Shown here piece after piece: positions 1-7,352 of a DNA stretch of 64,000 nucleotides (its first letter is position 1; every line of letters starts with the position of its first letter). Where the stretch lies: NCBI GenBank assembly GCA_021201795.1, contig JAJQEF010000031.1:1-64000 (forward strand). The letters are read 5' to 3'. Below the pieces are notes generated by a model that did not search any database, was not told the origin of the DNA, and saw only the letters and a program-made list of their open reading frames with translations. Source of the DNA: Rikenellaceae bacterium (lineage in GTDB: Bacteria; Bacteroidota; Bacteroidia; Bacteroidales; Rikenellaceae). A program made the translations under genes and the position numbers.

Positions 1-1
1 T

Positions 2-1522
2 GTAGACGAAAAAGATCCGGGCGAACTCATGATCAACAGCGCTGAAGGAATGCTGAAGAACCTCGATCCATATACAGAATTCATATCGGAAGACGATCTC
101 GAAGATTTTGAAATAATGACCACCGGTAAATACGGAGGTATCGGAGCTTTGATAAGGAAAAACGGCGAATGGGTCGAAATTACCCAGCCGTATAAAGGAT
201 TTCCCGCTGATAAGGCAGGACTGAAGTCAGGAGACAGGATCGTAGCGATCGACGGCAAAGATATGCATAATGCAGAATCCTCGACTGTCAGTTCTTTGAT
301 GAAAGGCGAACCGGGTGCCAGTTTTAAATTGACTGTAAAAAAGTTCGACACGGGGGAAGAACGAACTCTCACAGTAAACCGGGAAGTAGTAACCATATCC
401 GGTGTCCCTTATTACGGAATGATATCCGAAACAGTGGGCTACATCAATCAGGAATCGTTCAGTGAAGAGAGCAGTTCCGATGTCCGTAATGCATTTATCG
501 ATCTCAAAAACCAAGGGATGAAGTCCCTGATATTGGATCTCAGGAACAACGGAGGAGGTATAATGCAGGAAGCTGTAAAAATAGTCAGCATGTTCGTACC
601 CAAAGGGTCGGAAGTTGCTTCCATTAAAGGCAGAGTGCAGGAAGTATCGGTTTCCAGTAAAACATCCACAGAACCTATCGACACCGATATCAGAATAGCC
701 GTGCTCATAAACCGCGGCAGTGCATCCGCATCGGAAATCGTTGCAGGAGCTCTACAGGACATGGATCGGGCGGTTATCATAGGACAACGAAGTTTCGGCA
801 AAGGACTCGTACAGTCTCCAAGACCGTTAGGATATAATTCCATCGTGAAGATAACGACAGGAAAATATTACATACCGAGCGGCAGATGCGTACAGGCTAT
901 AGATTATTCCAACGTAAACGAAGACGGAAGCGTGGGATACGTACCGGATTCACTCATACAGGAATTTCGAACTGCTAACGGAAGAAAAGTATACGACGGA
1001 GGAGGAATAATGCCGGACATAAGAATCCCATCGGAAAATATAAGTATTTTTACACTCAGCCTTTACTCACAAGGATACCTCGACGATTTTTCACTGGAAT
1101 ATATTAAAGGAACCGGGTTCACTCCCGTAGATCCGGTGAATTTCCGTTTATCGGACAGCGACTACGAAAAATTCATATCCTATATGGAAGACAAAGAAGT
1201 AAGGGTCGAATCCGAAACAAAATACGTTCTGGAAAATCTTCGCGCTACAGCAGAAAAAGAAAAATACTCAGACAGGATAAAAGACCTTTTGGACAGCATC
1301 GAAACGGCAGTATCCAAAGAAAAAAATGCTGAACTGCGTGAGTTCAGGGACGAAATATCGAAAATAATCGAAGATAATATAATTGTTTACTATTATTATA
1401 ATGACGGCGCTATCCGACATAAATTAACTAATGATCCGGCAGTAAAAGAGGCTGTAGAGATACTTAACAACGAATCCGAATACAACGATATACTGACAAA
1501 CCGGGACACAGATAAAAAATAA
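2..1522 (+). CDS. S41 family C-terminal processing peptidase (5' end outside window)
   Basis: The frame is open from the first base, so this is the C-terminal 500 or so codons of a longer protein; an internal ATG at 29 is not the real start. A PDZ domain spans about residues 30-110 counted from that ATG, including the peptide-binding stretch GLKSGDRIVAIDG. The tail-specific protease core follows, with the Ser motif GSASASE near residue 231 and the Lys of FGKG near residue 257, the two elements of the S41 Ser/Lys dyad. The C-terminal 150 residues are charged and helical, as in Bacteroidota CtpA-type proteases, which cleave envelope proteins in the periplasm. The gene ends 2 nt before the following histidine kinase, so the two are probably co-transcribed. 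The family call is firm; the substrate cannot be told. Confidence 0.93.
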   Translation, partial: VDEKDPGELMINSAEGMLKNLDPYTEFISEDDLEDFEIMTTGKYGGIGALIRKNGEWVEITQPYKGFPADKAGLKSGDRIVAIDGKDMHNAESSTVSSLMKGEPGASFKLTVKKFDTGEERTLTVNREVVTISGVPYYGMISETVGYINQESFSEESSSDVRNAFIDLKNQGMKSLILDLRNNGGGIMQEAVKIVSMFVPKGSEVASIKGRVQEVSVSSKTSTEPIDTDIRIAVLINRGSASASEIVAGALQDMDRAVIIGQRSFGKGLVQSPRPLGYNSIVKITTGKYYIPSGRCVQAIDYSNVNEDGSVGYVPDSLIQEFRTANGRKVYDGGGIMPDIRIPSENISIFTLSLYSQGYLDDFSLEYIKGTGFTPVDPVNFRLSDSDYEKFISYMEDKEVRVESETKYVLENLRATAEKEKYSDRIKDLLDSIETAVSKEKNAELREFRDEISKIIEDNIIVYYYYNDGAIRHKLTNDPAVKEAVEILNNESEYNDILTNRDTDKK

Positions 1523-1524
1523 AA

Positions 1525-2751
1525 ATGGGAAGATGGAGGCTATCGAATCTAAGCTACCAGGGTAAAAGACAGATAATCTTTATTGGTCTTATCATCGGGA
1601 TATCCTCTATTCTTTACACCAACAGTCTTGCCCGGCAGTTAAGGATCAAAGAACAGGAAGAGGTTAGGAACTGGTCCGACTTCATGCAGAGTTACAGCAA
1701 ATTTAACGGCAGCGATCCGTTCCTTCTTTACTTCGAAGGGAATATTCCCTATATCATAACGGACGAAAACCTCAATGTCCAGAGAGTTCACAGGATTAAA
1801 AGATCAGTTGTAAACAATCCTAAATTATTGAGAAAAAAAATGGTCCAGTTCGCCAACCTCGGCAATTACCGGGAATTTAAGATCAACCGGTGGACTTATT
1901 ATATATTCTTCGATCAATCCAGTCTGCAAAAGGCACTCTATTATTTCCCGTATCTTCAAATGGGAATCATCGGTATATTCGCCATATTTGCCTATCTCAC
2001 ATTCAGTTCGACCAAACATGACGAGCAAAACAGGGTATGGATAGGTATGGCTAAGGAAACTGCTCATCAGTTGGGAACTCCGACCTCCTCTTTATTAGGC
2101 TGGATCGAATATCTCAAAACACAAAACGTGGATGATTTTGTTATTGAAGAGATGAACAAAGACCTTACGAGACTGTTAAAAATCGTGGATCGTTTTTCAA
2201 AGATCGGAGCGGTTACGTCTTTCTCGGAAAAAGATATCACCGAACTTGTTAAAAATACTGTCGATTATTTCCGGGCACGCATACCTAAAAATGTAATATT
2301 GGAATATAATCAGCCCGCACTTCCTATGTTCGCGCTTATTAACGAAGCACTGTTCGAATGGGTGATTGAAAATCTTCTTAAGAACGCACTGGATGCCCTT
2401 CAAGGCAAGGGTTGTATCTGTGTAAGAATATCGGAAGCGGATAAGTGGATCAACATAGATGTAAAAGATACGGGAAAAGGAATTGCTAAAGCGAATGTCA
2501 AACGTATTTTCGAACCGGGGTTCACTACGAAAACCCGCGGATGGGGATTAGGACTATCTTTGAGTCGTCGTATTATAGAAGATTATCATAAAGGTAAGAT
2601 ATACGTTCTGGATTCTGAACTCGACAAGGGAACTATTATAAGGGTTTCTATTCTGAGCGCGGCATATTCAGATCTTAACCATCGTAAAAAATTGTTCGAG
2701 AATTTTTTGAATAAAAAACTGCCTGTTTCCAGGCAGTCATCGTCAAACTAA
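1525..2751 (+). CDS. Sensor histidine kinase, two membrane segments
   Basis: This 408-residue protein has a membrane segment near residues 15-32, an extracytoplasmic sensing loop of about 110 residues, a second membrane segment near 145-163, and a cytoplasmic kinase core. The phospho-acceptor His is about residue 181 in the H-box ETAHQLGTPTSSL, a variant common in Bacteroidota kinases. The HATPase part shows the N-box NLLKNALDAL, G1 DTGKGIAK and G2 GWGLGLSLS. No HAMP or receiver domain is evident and no response regulator is adjacent, so the partner is unknown. It starts 2 nt after the S41 protease stop, suggesting coupling. The last codons contain the hairpin that terminates the convergent PspC operon. 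Confidence 0.92.
   Translation: MGRWRLSNLSYQGKRQIIFIGLIIGISSILYTNSLARQLRIKEQEEVRNWSDFMQSYSKFNGSDPFLLYFEGNIPYIITDENLNVQRVHRIKRSVVNNPKLLRKKMVQFANLGNYREFKINRWTYYIFFDQSSLQKALYYFPYLQMGIIGIFAIFAYLTFSSTKHDEQNRVWIGMAKETAHQLGTPTSSLLGWIEYLKTQNVDDFVIEEMNKDLTRLLKIVDRFSKIGAVTSFSEKDITELVKNTVDYFRARIPKNVILEYNQPALPMFALINEALFEWVIENLLKNALDALQGKGCICVRISEADKWINIDVKDTGKGIAKANVKRIFEPGFTTKTRGWGLGLSLSRRIIEDYHKGKIYVLDSELDKGTIIRVSILSAAYSDLNHRKKLFENFLNKKLPVSRQSSSN
2711..2737 (-). terminator. Intrinsic terminator of the PspC/PadR operon
   Basis: ACTGCCTG (2718-2725), loop TTTC, CAGGCAGT (2730-2737). Read on the minus strand the perfect 8-bp stem is followed by a run of six T. It lies inside the 3' coding end of the convergent kinase gene. 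Confidence 0.75.
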
Positions 2752-2838
2752 TAATACTAACAACAAAAATAAAATACTAAATATCGAATTAAAACTATTT
2801 ATTCATTACTATAACGCAGTTCCTTCCCATATATTGTT

Positions 2839-4383
2839 TTAATCCCAGTAATCGAATTCATAATACCTGATACTTTCGTCAACATCGATATCCAGATGTT
2901 CCGGTAAATAAATATCTATCCGCGCATATTCATGCATTTTGGTGGTTTTGAAGAAATTATTTACATAGAGGGTATCGCCTGTATAACAGAATCCTACCGG
3001 TGAGAACTCAGGTAGTTTTTTTCTTTTAATAATATCTATCAGAATGTTGTGGTAGGTACGTTTGATCTCAATCGTAGGAGTTTTATATTTCGCACTTCCC
3101 CAGATAAAATTTACGGGAATACTACGGAAACCTTTACCTCTTACAGTGTCGATAGGCATTACGTGTAAAGTATCTATAGATTTTACGGTACCTGACAAAA
3201 TATTAAAATCAGGTGCTGTTTCAGTTATAAAAAACTGCATATTATCATTGTCCCTTTCGAATTTTATTTTTCTTTCTTTCTTTTCATTGTAGAAAGAACG
3301 ACCTTCAACTTTAATATTCTTAAGTTTTACCTCATAATCGGTACTATGAAAATATGCGAAATATATTACCGCACACGAAGCGAAAGCTGCAATCCACCCT
3401 ATCAATGCTATGTACAGAAAATTTTTATTCCAGCCGAAAGAAAATATCCATTTTATGATGCTGTAAATTCCAACGACAAGAGGAAGGACTACAACAATCA
3501 ACGCAAGAACAATCAAAGCATAGATAGGACCTGTCATTGAACCGAGAATAAAATTATGAGACCCGACACCAAAAAAGTTTATACCTGATATTACCACATA
3601 GATAAGAAGTACGAGCATCGATAAACCCATAATAGCCAATATGGTATAAATGAAAAACAAAAAGAATTTACCCAAAAAACCTACTACTTTCGCAAAAGAA
3701 GAAGCATCTTTACGTACCTTTTCCAGACTTTTGCCAGCTCCTCTGAATTCCTCAACAAAGATTCTTTCGATAGAAGATTGGGTTATTCTTTCCCCTTTCA
3801 TTTCCAATATCTGACGCGGAGTCTTTGCTTTGGGAATAACGATCCACATTATTAAATATATGAAAATAAATGCGGGCATAAATGAGATAAACTCACTTAA
3901 ATTAATTTTAAAAAGCCACACCCCGAGAAACAATCCGAGTATTATCGGAGAAAGAAAAAACAATCTTATAAGGGTTACATCAATATTGAAATAAGTCGCC
4001 AGACCGCTGCATACACCCCCTAATTTTGCATTAAAAGGATTACGATACAACCTTTTAGGGAACTTACTCGATGACTGATAATCTTTACCTGACGGCTCAT
4101 TATTTTCACAATCTCCTTCCGCGCTGTTTTCCATATCCTCAGGCATTCCCAACTGTGAAATAACCGTACATATCAAATGTGTGGTTACTACAAGGGAGCT
4201 ATCTTGTTTCGATAAAATGATCTCGGCAATACGGGCTTCTATATCTTCGATTATTTCCCTTCCGTCAGGGAAGTTTTTGTAATGTTTATTTATCTGGATA
4301 AGATATGTATCGAGCATTTTGTATGCCTCATCATCCAGTTTAAAAGCGATCCCGGCAATACTGACATTAATTACTTCTTTCAT
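2839..4383 (-). CDS. PspC-domain membrane protein, large form
   Basis: This 514-residue protein opens with a soluble region of about 95 residues that resembles the start of the smaller PspC protein upstream (MKxVxxVxIAGxAFxLDxEAY versus MKKTVDVNLGGYGF). A PspC domain follows at about residues 105-170 (RNPFNAKLGGVCSGLATYF) with its own hydrophobic segment. Three or four further membrane helices lie near residues 230-340, and the final 170 residues are probably an extracytoplasmic beta-rich domain. PspC proteins are linked to envelope stress; in Bacteroidota they often sit with a PadR-type regulator, as here. It is the last gene of a three-gene minus-strand operon, 11 nt after PadR. Confidence 0.85.
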   Translation of the reverse strand: MKEVINVSIAGIAFKLDDEAYKMLDTYLIQINKHYKNFPDGREIIEDIEARIAEIILSKQDSSLVVTTHLICTVISQLGMPEDMENSAEGDCENNEPSGKDYQSSSKFPKRLYRNPFNAKLGGVCSGLATYFNIDVTLIRLFFLSPIILGLFLGVWLFKINLSEFISFMPAFIFIYLIMWIVIPKAKTPRQILEMKGERITQSSIERIFVEEFRGAGKSLEKVRKDASSFAKVVGFLGKFFLFFIYTILAIMGLSMLVLLIYVVISGINFFGVGSHNFILGSMTGPIYALIVLALIVVVLPLVVGIYSIIKWIFSFGWNKNFLYIALIGWIAAFASCAVIYFAYFHSTDYEVKLKNIKVEGRSFYNEKKERKIKFERDNDNMQFFITETAPDFNILSGTVKSIDTLHVMPIDTVRGKGFRSIPVNFIWGSAKYKTPTIEIKRTYHNILIDIIKRKKLPEFSPVGFCYTGDTLYVNNFFKTTKMHEYARIDIYLPEHLDIDVDESIRYYEFDYWD

Positions 4384-4394
4384 AGCATATGTTT

Positions 4395-4724
4395 TTATTC
4401 TCCGTTTCTAATTCGTGATATCTGGGATATTAACTCACCCCACGCTGCATCGAGCTGGGTGAGAACTTCCAGTCCTTTTTCCGTTAAAGTATAATACTTT
4501 CTCGGCGGACCCTGCGGTGACTCTTCCCACCGATATGAAAGTAATCCCTGATTTTTTTGTCTTGTCAATAAAGGATATAAAGTTCCCTCCACCACTATCA
4601 TTTCCGCATTCTTAAGTTCGGTAATGATTTCCGAAGCATATGCATCATTACGGGACAGTATAGCCAATATACAATACTCCAATGTTCCTTTACGCATTTG
4701 AGCCTTTACATTTTCTATATTCAT
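4395..4724 (-). CDS. PadR-family transcriptional regulator
   Basis: The 109-residue protein is almost entirely a PadR winged-helix domain: it contains EYCILAILSRNDAYASEI, the recognition region VVEGTLYPLLTRQKNQGLLSY, and the wing SPQGPPRKYYTLTEKG. It has the short C-terminal helix of the small PadR subfamily, which binds DNA as a dimer and is often autoregulatory. Its ATG overlaps the stop of the upstream small PspC gene (ATGA), and the large PspC gene follows 11 nt later, so it probably controls its own operon in response to an envelope or small-molecule signal. The ligand is unknown. Confidence 0.9.
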   Translation of the reverse strand: MNIENVKAQMRKGTLEYCILAILSRNDAYASEIITELKNAEMIVVEGTLYPLLTRQKNQGLLSYRWEESPQGPPRKYYTLTEKGLEVLTQLDAAWGELISQISRIRNGE

Positions 4725-5260
4725 ACCGTCCCTCCTTTAATTTTACCATTTACGTATCCGTTAAAGGTTGACTTCTTCGGCATAATTATCCATAATATTA
4801 TATATGTCATAATACCGGCTCCAAATATAAGAGCGATTAATACAGCGATAAGACGAACGATCGTAACATCGGTATTATAATATTCAGCAATTCCCGCACA
4901 AACACCACCCAGTATTGAATTGGATGTATTTCTGTAAAAACTCCTTCCCGGAGTTTCATAAACGATCTTTTTATCTTCGTTCATAATTTTTTTTCCTTCT
5001 TTAAAAGTTCCGAATTGTTCCGCATTTCCGATTTCAGCCATTGCATAATTAATAAGCTCCGTATTGACAACCTGTTGAAATCCGGAAAGTTTCTCCCTTA
5101 GAATATCTGCAATACGTTGCTCGATATCCGCAACAGTTTCCCTCTCATCCTCTGCAATACGTGAAGAAATATCCTTCAAATAACTTTTTAAGAAATGATA
5201 AGCGTCTTGGTTGAAAATAAAGCCATAACCTCCAAGATTTACATCGACAGTTTTTTTCAT
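4721..5260 (-). CDS. PspC-domain protein, small form
   Basis: The ATG at 5260 gives a 179-residue protein starting MKKTVDVNLGGYGF; an 11-codon longer TTG-start form is less likely. The N-terminal 90 residues are charged and helical, and a PspC domain covers about residues 108-165 (RNTSNSILGGVCAGIAEYYNTDV), ending in one strongly hydrophobic helix and the positively charged flank IMPKKS. It is the first gene of the PspC-PadR-PspC operon. A minus-strand TATATTTG box lies at 5313-5320, about 50 nt upstream. The two PspC proteins share an N-terminal module, suggesting duplication within the operon. Confidence 0.88.
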   Translation of the reverse strand: MKKTVDVNLGGYGFIFNQDAYHFLKSYLKDISSRIAEDERETVADIEQRIADILREKLSGFQQVVNTELINYAMAEIGNAEQFGTFKEGKKIMNEDKKIVYETPGRSFYRNTSNSILGGVCAGIAEYYNTDVTIVRLIAVLIALIFGAGIMTYIILWIIMPKKSTFNGYVNGKIKGGTV

Positions 5261-5312
5261 AGTTTTATTATATTTTCCAAATACCTTCAGCAATAAAGCT
5301 ATTATTTGAATA

Positions 5313-5320
5313 CAAATATA
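5313..5320 (-). promoter_or_regulatory. -7 promoter box of the PspC/PadR operon
   Basis: TATATTTG on the minus strand matches the Bacteroidota -7 consensus TAnnTTTG. No TTTG -33 element is present at the usual distance, so the call rests on one box. Confidence 0.45.
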
Positions 5321-5440
5321 AAGTACTTTAATATACTATGCAATACACAGTAGCATTTTTTTACTAAAATCCAACTACAGCAAGCAATAACATCTTAATA
5401 ACCAGCAATTTAAACTAAGTAAAAAAATCAAAAAAAAATT

Positions 5441-5472
5441 TTTGGAAAAAAGAAAGTAAATACATACTTTTG
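5441..5472 (+). promoter_or_regulatory. Promoter of tRNA-Arg
   Basis: The -33 TTTG (5441-5444) and -7 TACTTTTG (5465-5472) are 20 nt apart, matching the Bacteroidota primary-sigma consensus. The tRNA begins 13 nt after the -7 box. Confidence 0.8.
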
Positions 5473-5485
5473 CCTTGCAAATCAG

Positions 5486-5559
5486 GGTCCGGTAGCTCAG
5501 CTGGATAGAGCAACAGATTTCTAATCTGTAGGTCCAAGGTTCGAATCCTTGCCGGATCA
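5486..5559 (+). tRNA. tRNA-Arg (anticodon UCU)
   Basis: A 7-bp acceptor stem GGTCCGG/CCGGATC (one G-T pair), a normal D arm, anticodon stem ACAGA/TCTGT with loop TTTCTAA giving anticodon TCT, and a T arm around GGTTCGAATCC fold into a standard 74-nt cloverleaf with A as discriminator. CCA is not encoded. A promoter lies immediately upstream and a terminator hairpin downstream, so it is a single-gene unit. Confidence 0.97.
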
Positions 5560-5575
5560 CAATGTTTTATAAAAC

Positions 5576-5616
5576 AAAACGCAACTAACTGAAATGAAGT
5601 AGGTTGCGTTTTTTAT
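5576..5616. terminator. Terminator between tRNA-Arg and hicB
   Basis: AAAACGCAAC (5576-5585) pairs with GTTGCGTTTT (5603-5612) across a 17-nt loop. Both strands have T-rich tails, so it may also stop transcripts coming from hicAB. Confidence 0.7.
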
Positions 5617-5706
5617 TTCTACAATGTCGGACCGCATGTAGGTCCACGCATGTAGTTAACCAAAAAAGAGGACGCATTCTGCGCCTTCCTGTCGTAGTAT
5701 GAAGTC

Positions 5707-5721
5707 TACCAAAACACACGT
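5707..5721 (+). repeat. 15-bp inverted repeat, left copy, flanking hicAB
   Basis: TACCAAAACACACGT lies 7 nt beyond the hicB stop codon. Its exact reverse complement occurs at 6326-6340, just upstream of the hicA start. The repeats bracket 604 bp that hold only hicA and hicB. Confidence 0.85.
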
Positions 5722-5728
5722 ACCACGA

Positions 5729-6127
5729 CTAAAATGATATAGCGGAAAGTTCGCGCCCCAATCTATTTAGACCTTCCTGTAACTTTTTTATCTGTGCCTG
5801 TTGCGGTTTGGTCCCGTTGCGGTAAGTCCACAACTGTTTTTTGCTGATACCGGTTAATTTTTCCAAAGCTGTCAAACCGATAAGCCCTTCATAAATTTCA
5901 AGTGCTTCGGAAACATCCATTTTATATTTAATCTCATAATTGCCGTCAAGGTATTGAGGAAATTGTTTTTTATCTTCTTTCATTATCTCCACATATAAAC
6001 GGATTGATTCCTCCAAACTTGCCCTTGCTTCATCAAGCGAATCGCCTATACCGGAAAATATTTCATTTTCTGTGTATAAAGTGAAGCCTTCCGAGTCGTG
6101 TTCGACATTTACAAATAATGTTTTCAT
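5729..6127 (-). CDS. hicB: HicB-type antitoxin with C-terminal HTH
   Basis: The 132-residue protein has an N-terminal HicB fold of about 65 residues (NVEHDSEGFTLYTENE, then the helix SLDEARASLEESIRLYVE) and a C-terminal helix-turn-helix of about 45 residues (LEKLTGISKKQLWTYRNGTKPQQAQ). HicB neutralises the HicA mRNA interferase and represses the operon through the HTH. The gene starts 5 nt after the stop of a HicA-like frame, in the usual toxin-first order. The reading frame is intact while its toxin partner is not. Confidence 0.88.
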   Translation of the reverse strand: MKTLFVNVEHDSEGFTLYTENEIFSGIGDSLDEARASLEESIRLYVEIMKEDKKQFPQYLDGNYEIKYKMDVSEALEIYEGLIGLTALEKLTGISKKQLWTYRNGTKPQQAQIKKLQEGLNRLGRELSAISF

Positions 6128-6132
6128 TGCAT

Positions 6133-6322
6133 TTATATATAATGAAAGGTCTGGGGCTTAAAGCCCATTTCCTTCCTGATTTTTATTTCTAAACCTTTCG
6201 CTATCTCTTTAGGAACAGGATAAATATTACCGGTTCTTTTCGTAAAATACGTGGCTTCCGGTCTGCCTCTTAATCCGCCAACCTTGTTTTTGGATTAGTT
6301 TGTGAAATTCTTTGTACTTCAT
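6133..6322 (-). pseudogene. hicA: Frameshifted hicA toxin remnant
   Basis: From the ATG at 6322 the frame reads MKYKEFHKLIQKQGWRIKRQ then TGSHVFYEKN, the dsRBD-like HicA fold with the catalytic His in TGSH. It hits TAA after 31 codons because of one extra C in AACCGG (about 6231-6235). In the next frame the family sequence resumes as GNIYPVPKEIAKGLEIKIRK and ends at 6133. About four residues usually found between the PVP and KE(I) motifs (a YHGS-like stretch) also seem absent, so there may be two lesions. The shift is not in a long homopolymer. It ends 5 nt before hicB. A functional HicA is unlikely unless the sequence is in error. Confidence 0.75.
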
Positions 6323-6325
6323 AGA

Positions 6326-6340
6326 ACGTGTGTTTTGGTA
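6326..6340 (-). repeat. 15-bp inverted repeat, right copy, flanking hicAB
   Basis: ACGTGTGTTTTGGTA on the plus strand is the exact reverse complement of 5707-5721. It lies between the hicA start codon (6322) and the hicAB -7 box (6344-6351), so it could also be a HicB operator. Confidence 0.85.
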
Positions 6341-6343
6341 TTA

Positions 6344-6351
6344 CAAATATA
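6344..6351 (-). promoter_or_regulatory. -7 promoter box of hicAB
   Basis: TATATTTG on the minus strand fits TAnnTTTG and lies 21 nt upstream of the hicA ATG, next to the right inverted repeat. No -33 TTTG is visible in the very AT-rich upstream DNA. Confidence 0.5.
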
Positions 6352-6530
6352 ATACATTTTCTATTAAATATAAAATATTTAGTAATTATTTTTCTATTAA
6401 CATTAATTAAAAGCCTTTCGAGAACGAGTGGTAAAAAAAGTGGTATAATATGACCACTTAATTATAATCCTATCTAAATATATTACATCCCAAAGCAAGT
6501 CCCAATAAGATCGATACTATCAAACTGAGT

Positions 6531-6595
6531 TTGTCTCTTCGGTATCTTTTTACCCACCTTTGTTTTGATCTCCACATATACCGGATAAGAGACAG
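6531..6595. repeat. Short inverted-repeat element with IS50-like ends (possible mini-transposon remnant)
   Basis: The plus strand reads TTGTCTCTTCGGTATC inward from 6531, and the minus strand reads CTGTCTCTTATCCGGTATAT inward from 6595. The first 11 bases of the right end equal the start of IS50/Tn5-type mosaic ends. The ends are 65 bp apart and could pair into a long imperfect hairpin. A 61-codon minus-strand frame (6483-6668) crosses the element but resembles no family I recognise. The rest of the gene-free stretch 6352-6796 holds only the hairpin at 6621. Confidence 0.3.
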
Positions 6596-6620
6596 AATCA
6601 GCAAAAGTACTTAAAAACAA

Positions 6621-6661
6621 ACAAAAGCACTGTATTTCGAGCAAATACGGTGCTTTTGTTT
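6621..6661. terminator. Strong hairpin terminator
   Basis: A 17-bp stem (6621-6637 with 6643-6659), one G-T mismatch and a 5-nt loop; both strands carry T-rich tails. No obvious gene ends directly at it, which suggests a small or lost transcript nearby. Confidence 0.6.
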
Positions 6662-6796
6662 TAGGCATATGCGTGAAAATAAGGTGGAAGCAAATAAAAC
6701 CGAATATTCCCTTGTGACGGTGCCTCGATTCGACAGAATAGTTCGTTATTTATGAGAATATATAAAAACCTTAAATTTAAGGTTATTAATATCTAA

Positions 6797-6994
6797 TCAA
6801 TCGATCGGAGATGCTGAAATAAGGTTGTTAATATATTCCATTTCTTCGGAAACCAGAATAAAGTTTCTCCCGTCTTCCATAGGATGTGATAGATAAACGA
6901 TCGATCCCGGATCATAATCGTAAAAAGTTATTATATGGTCCGTATTGACATATAATTCTCCCTTATCGGATGTAAGTTTTATAAAACCTTGCAT
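6797..6994 (-). CDS. Small FlbD-like beta protein, function unknown
   Basis: The ATG at 6994 gives 65 residues starting MQGFIKLTSDKGELYVNTDHI. The pattern, a strand with KLTS, a turn, a strand ending in NxDxI, a central Val/Leu strand and a final helix ETIxxLI-like segment (EEMEYINNLI), resembles the small FlbD/YlzI-like fold, although no flagellar genes are nearby. No signal peptide is present. It stands alone between the hairpin at 6621 and an upstream gap. The 358 bp from 6995 to 7352 contain no other gene that I can support; only the promoter of the next lipoprotein is seen there. Confidence 0.45.
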   Translation of the reverse strand: MQGFIKLTSDKGELYVNTDHIITFYDYDPGSIVYLSHPMEDGRNFILVSEEMEYINNLISASPID

Positions 6995-7297
6995 GGAAAT
7001 AATTTTTATAAGCAACACACATTTAATATGCCATAAAAGAGATCATTAAAGATTGCTTTTTAAATTCATGGGAATGCCACCTATCTCGTGAAGCATTTCC
7101 GCCATTTAAGTTTCGGAGGAGCTGTCAATCCATTATCCGTTATTTTCGGGAATTAAACAAATTTATTCTTTCTCCTTTCATATTTACTTTTTTAATTATT
7201 TTCAATAAAAAATAACCTTCAAATACTTCATCCATGCAACCTAAGTTCCATTCCCAACATCTCTTTTATAGCTCTGATTTTTATAATGGGTAGGATT

Positions 7298-7331
7298 TTT
7301 GAAGAAACATTGATGTATTTATATATATTTG
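7298..7331 (+). promoter_or_regulatory. Promoter of the DUF5074-type lipoprotein gene
   Basis: The -33 TTTG (7298-7301) and -7 TATATTTG (7324-7331) are 22 nt apart. The predicted transcript starts about 15 nt before the ATG at 7353. Confidence 0.75.
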
Positions 7332-7352
7332 CAAAAATTAAATTTTATTCAA

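Noticed and set aside
5375..5560. 61-codon minus-strand frame starting MIRQGFEPW
   Set aside because: It is the antisense of tRNA-Arg and its flank, with no family match.
5527..5646. Repeat TGTAGGTCCA in tRNA-Arg (5527-5536) and at 5637-5646 as an att site
   Set aside because: Only 10 bp long and without an integrase; too weak to call an attachment site.
6483..6668. 61-codon minus-strand frame
   Set aside because: It crosses a terminator hairpin and a repeat element, has odd composition and no recognised relative; kept only as a note in the repeat entry.
7019..7290. Short minus-strand frame MAEMLHEIGGIP near 7070-7110
   Set aside because: Too short and unrecognised; no start signal and no conserved motif.
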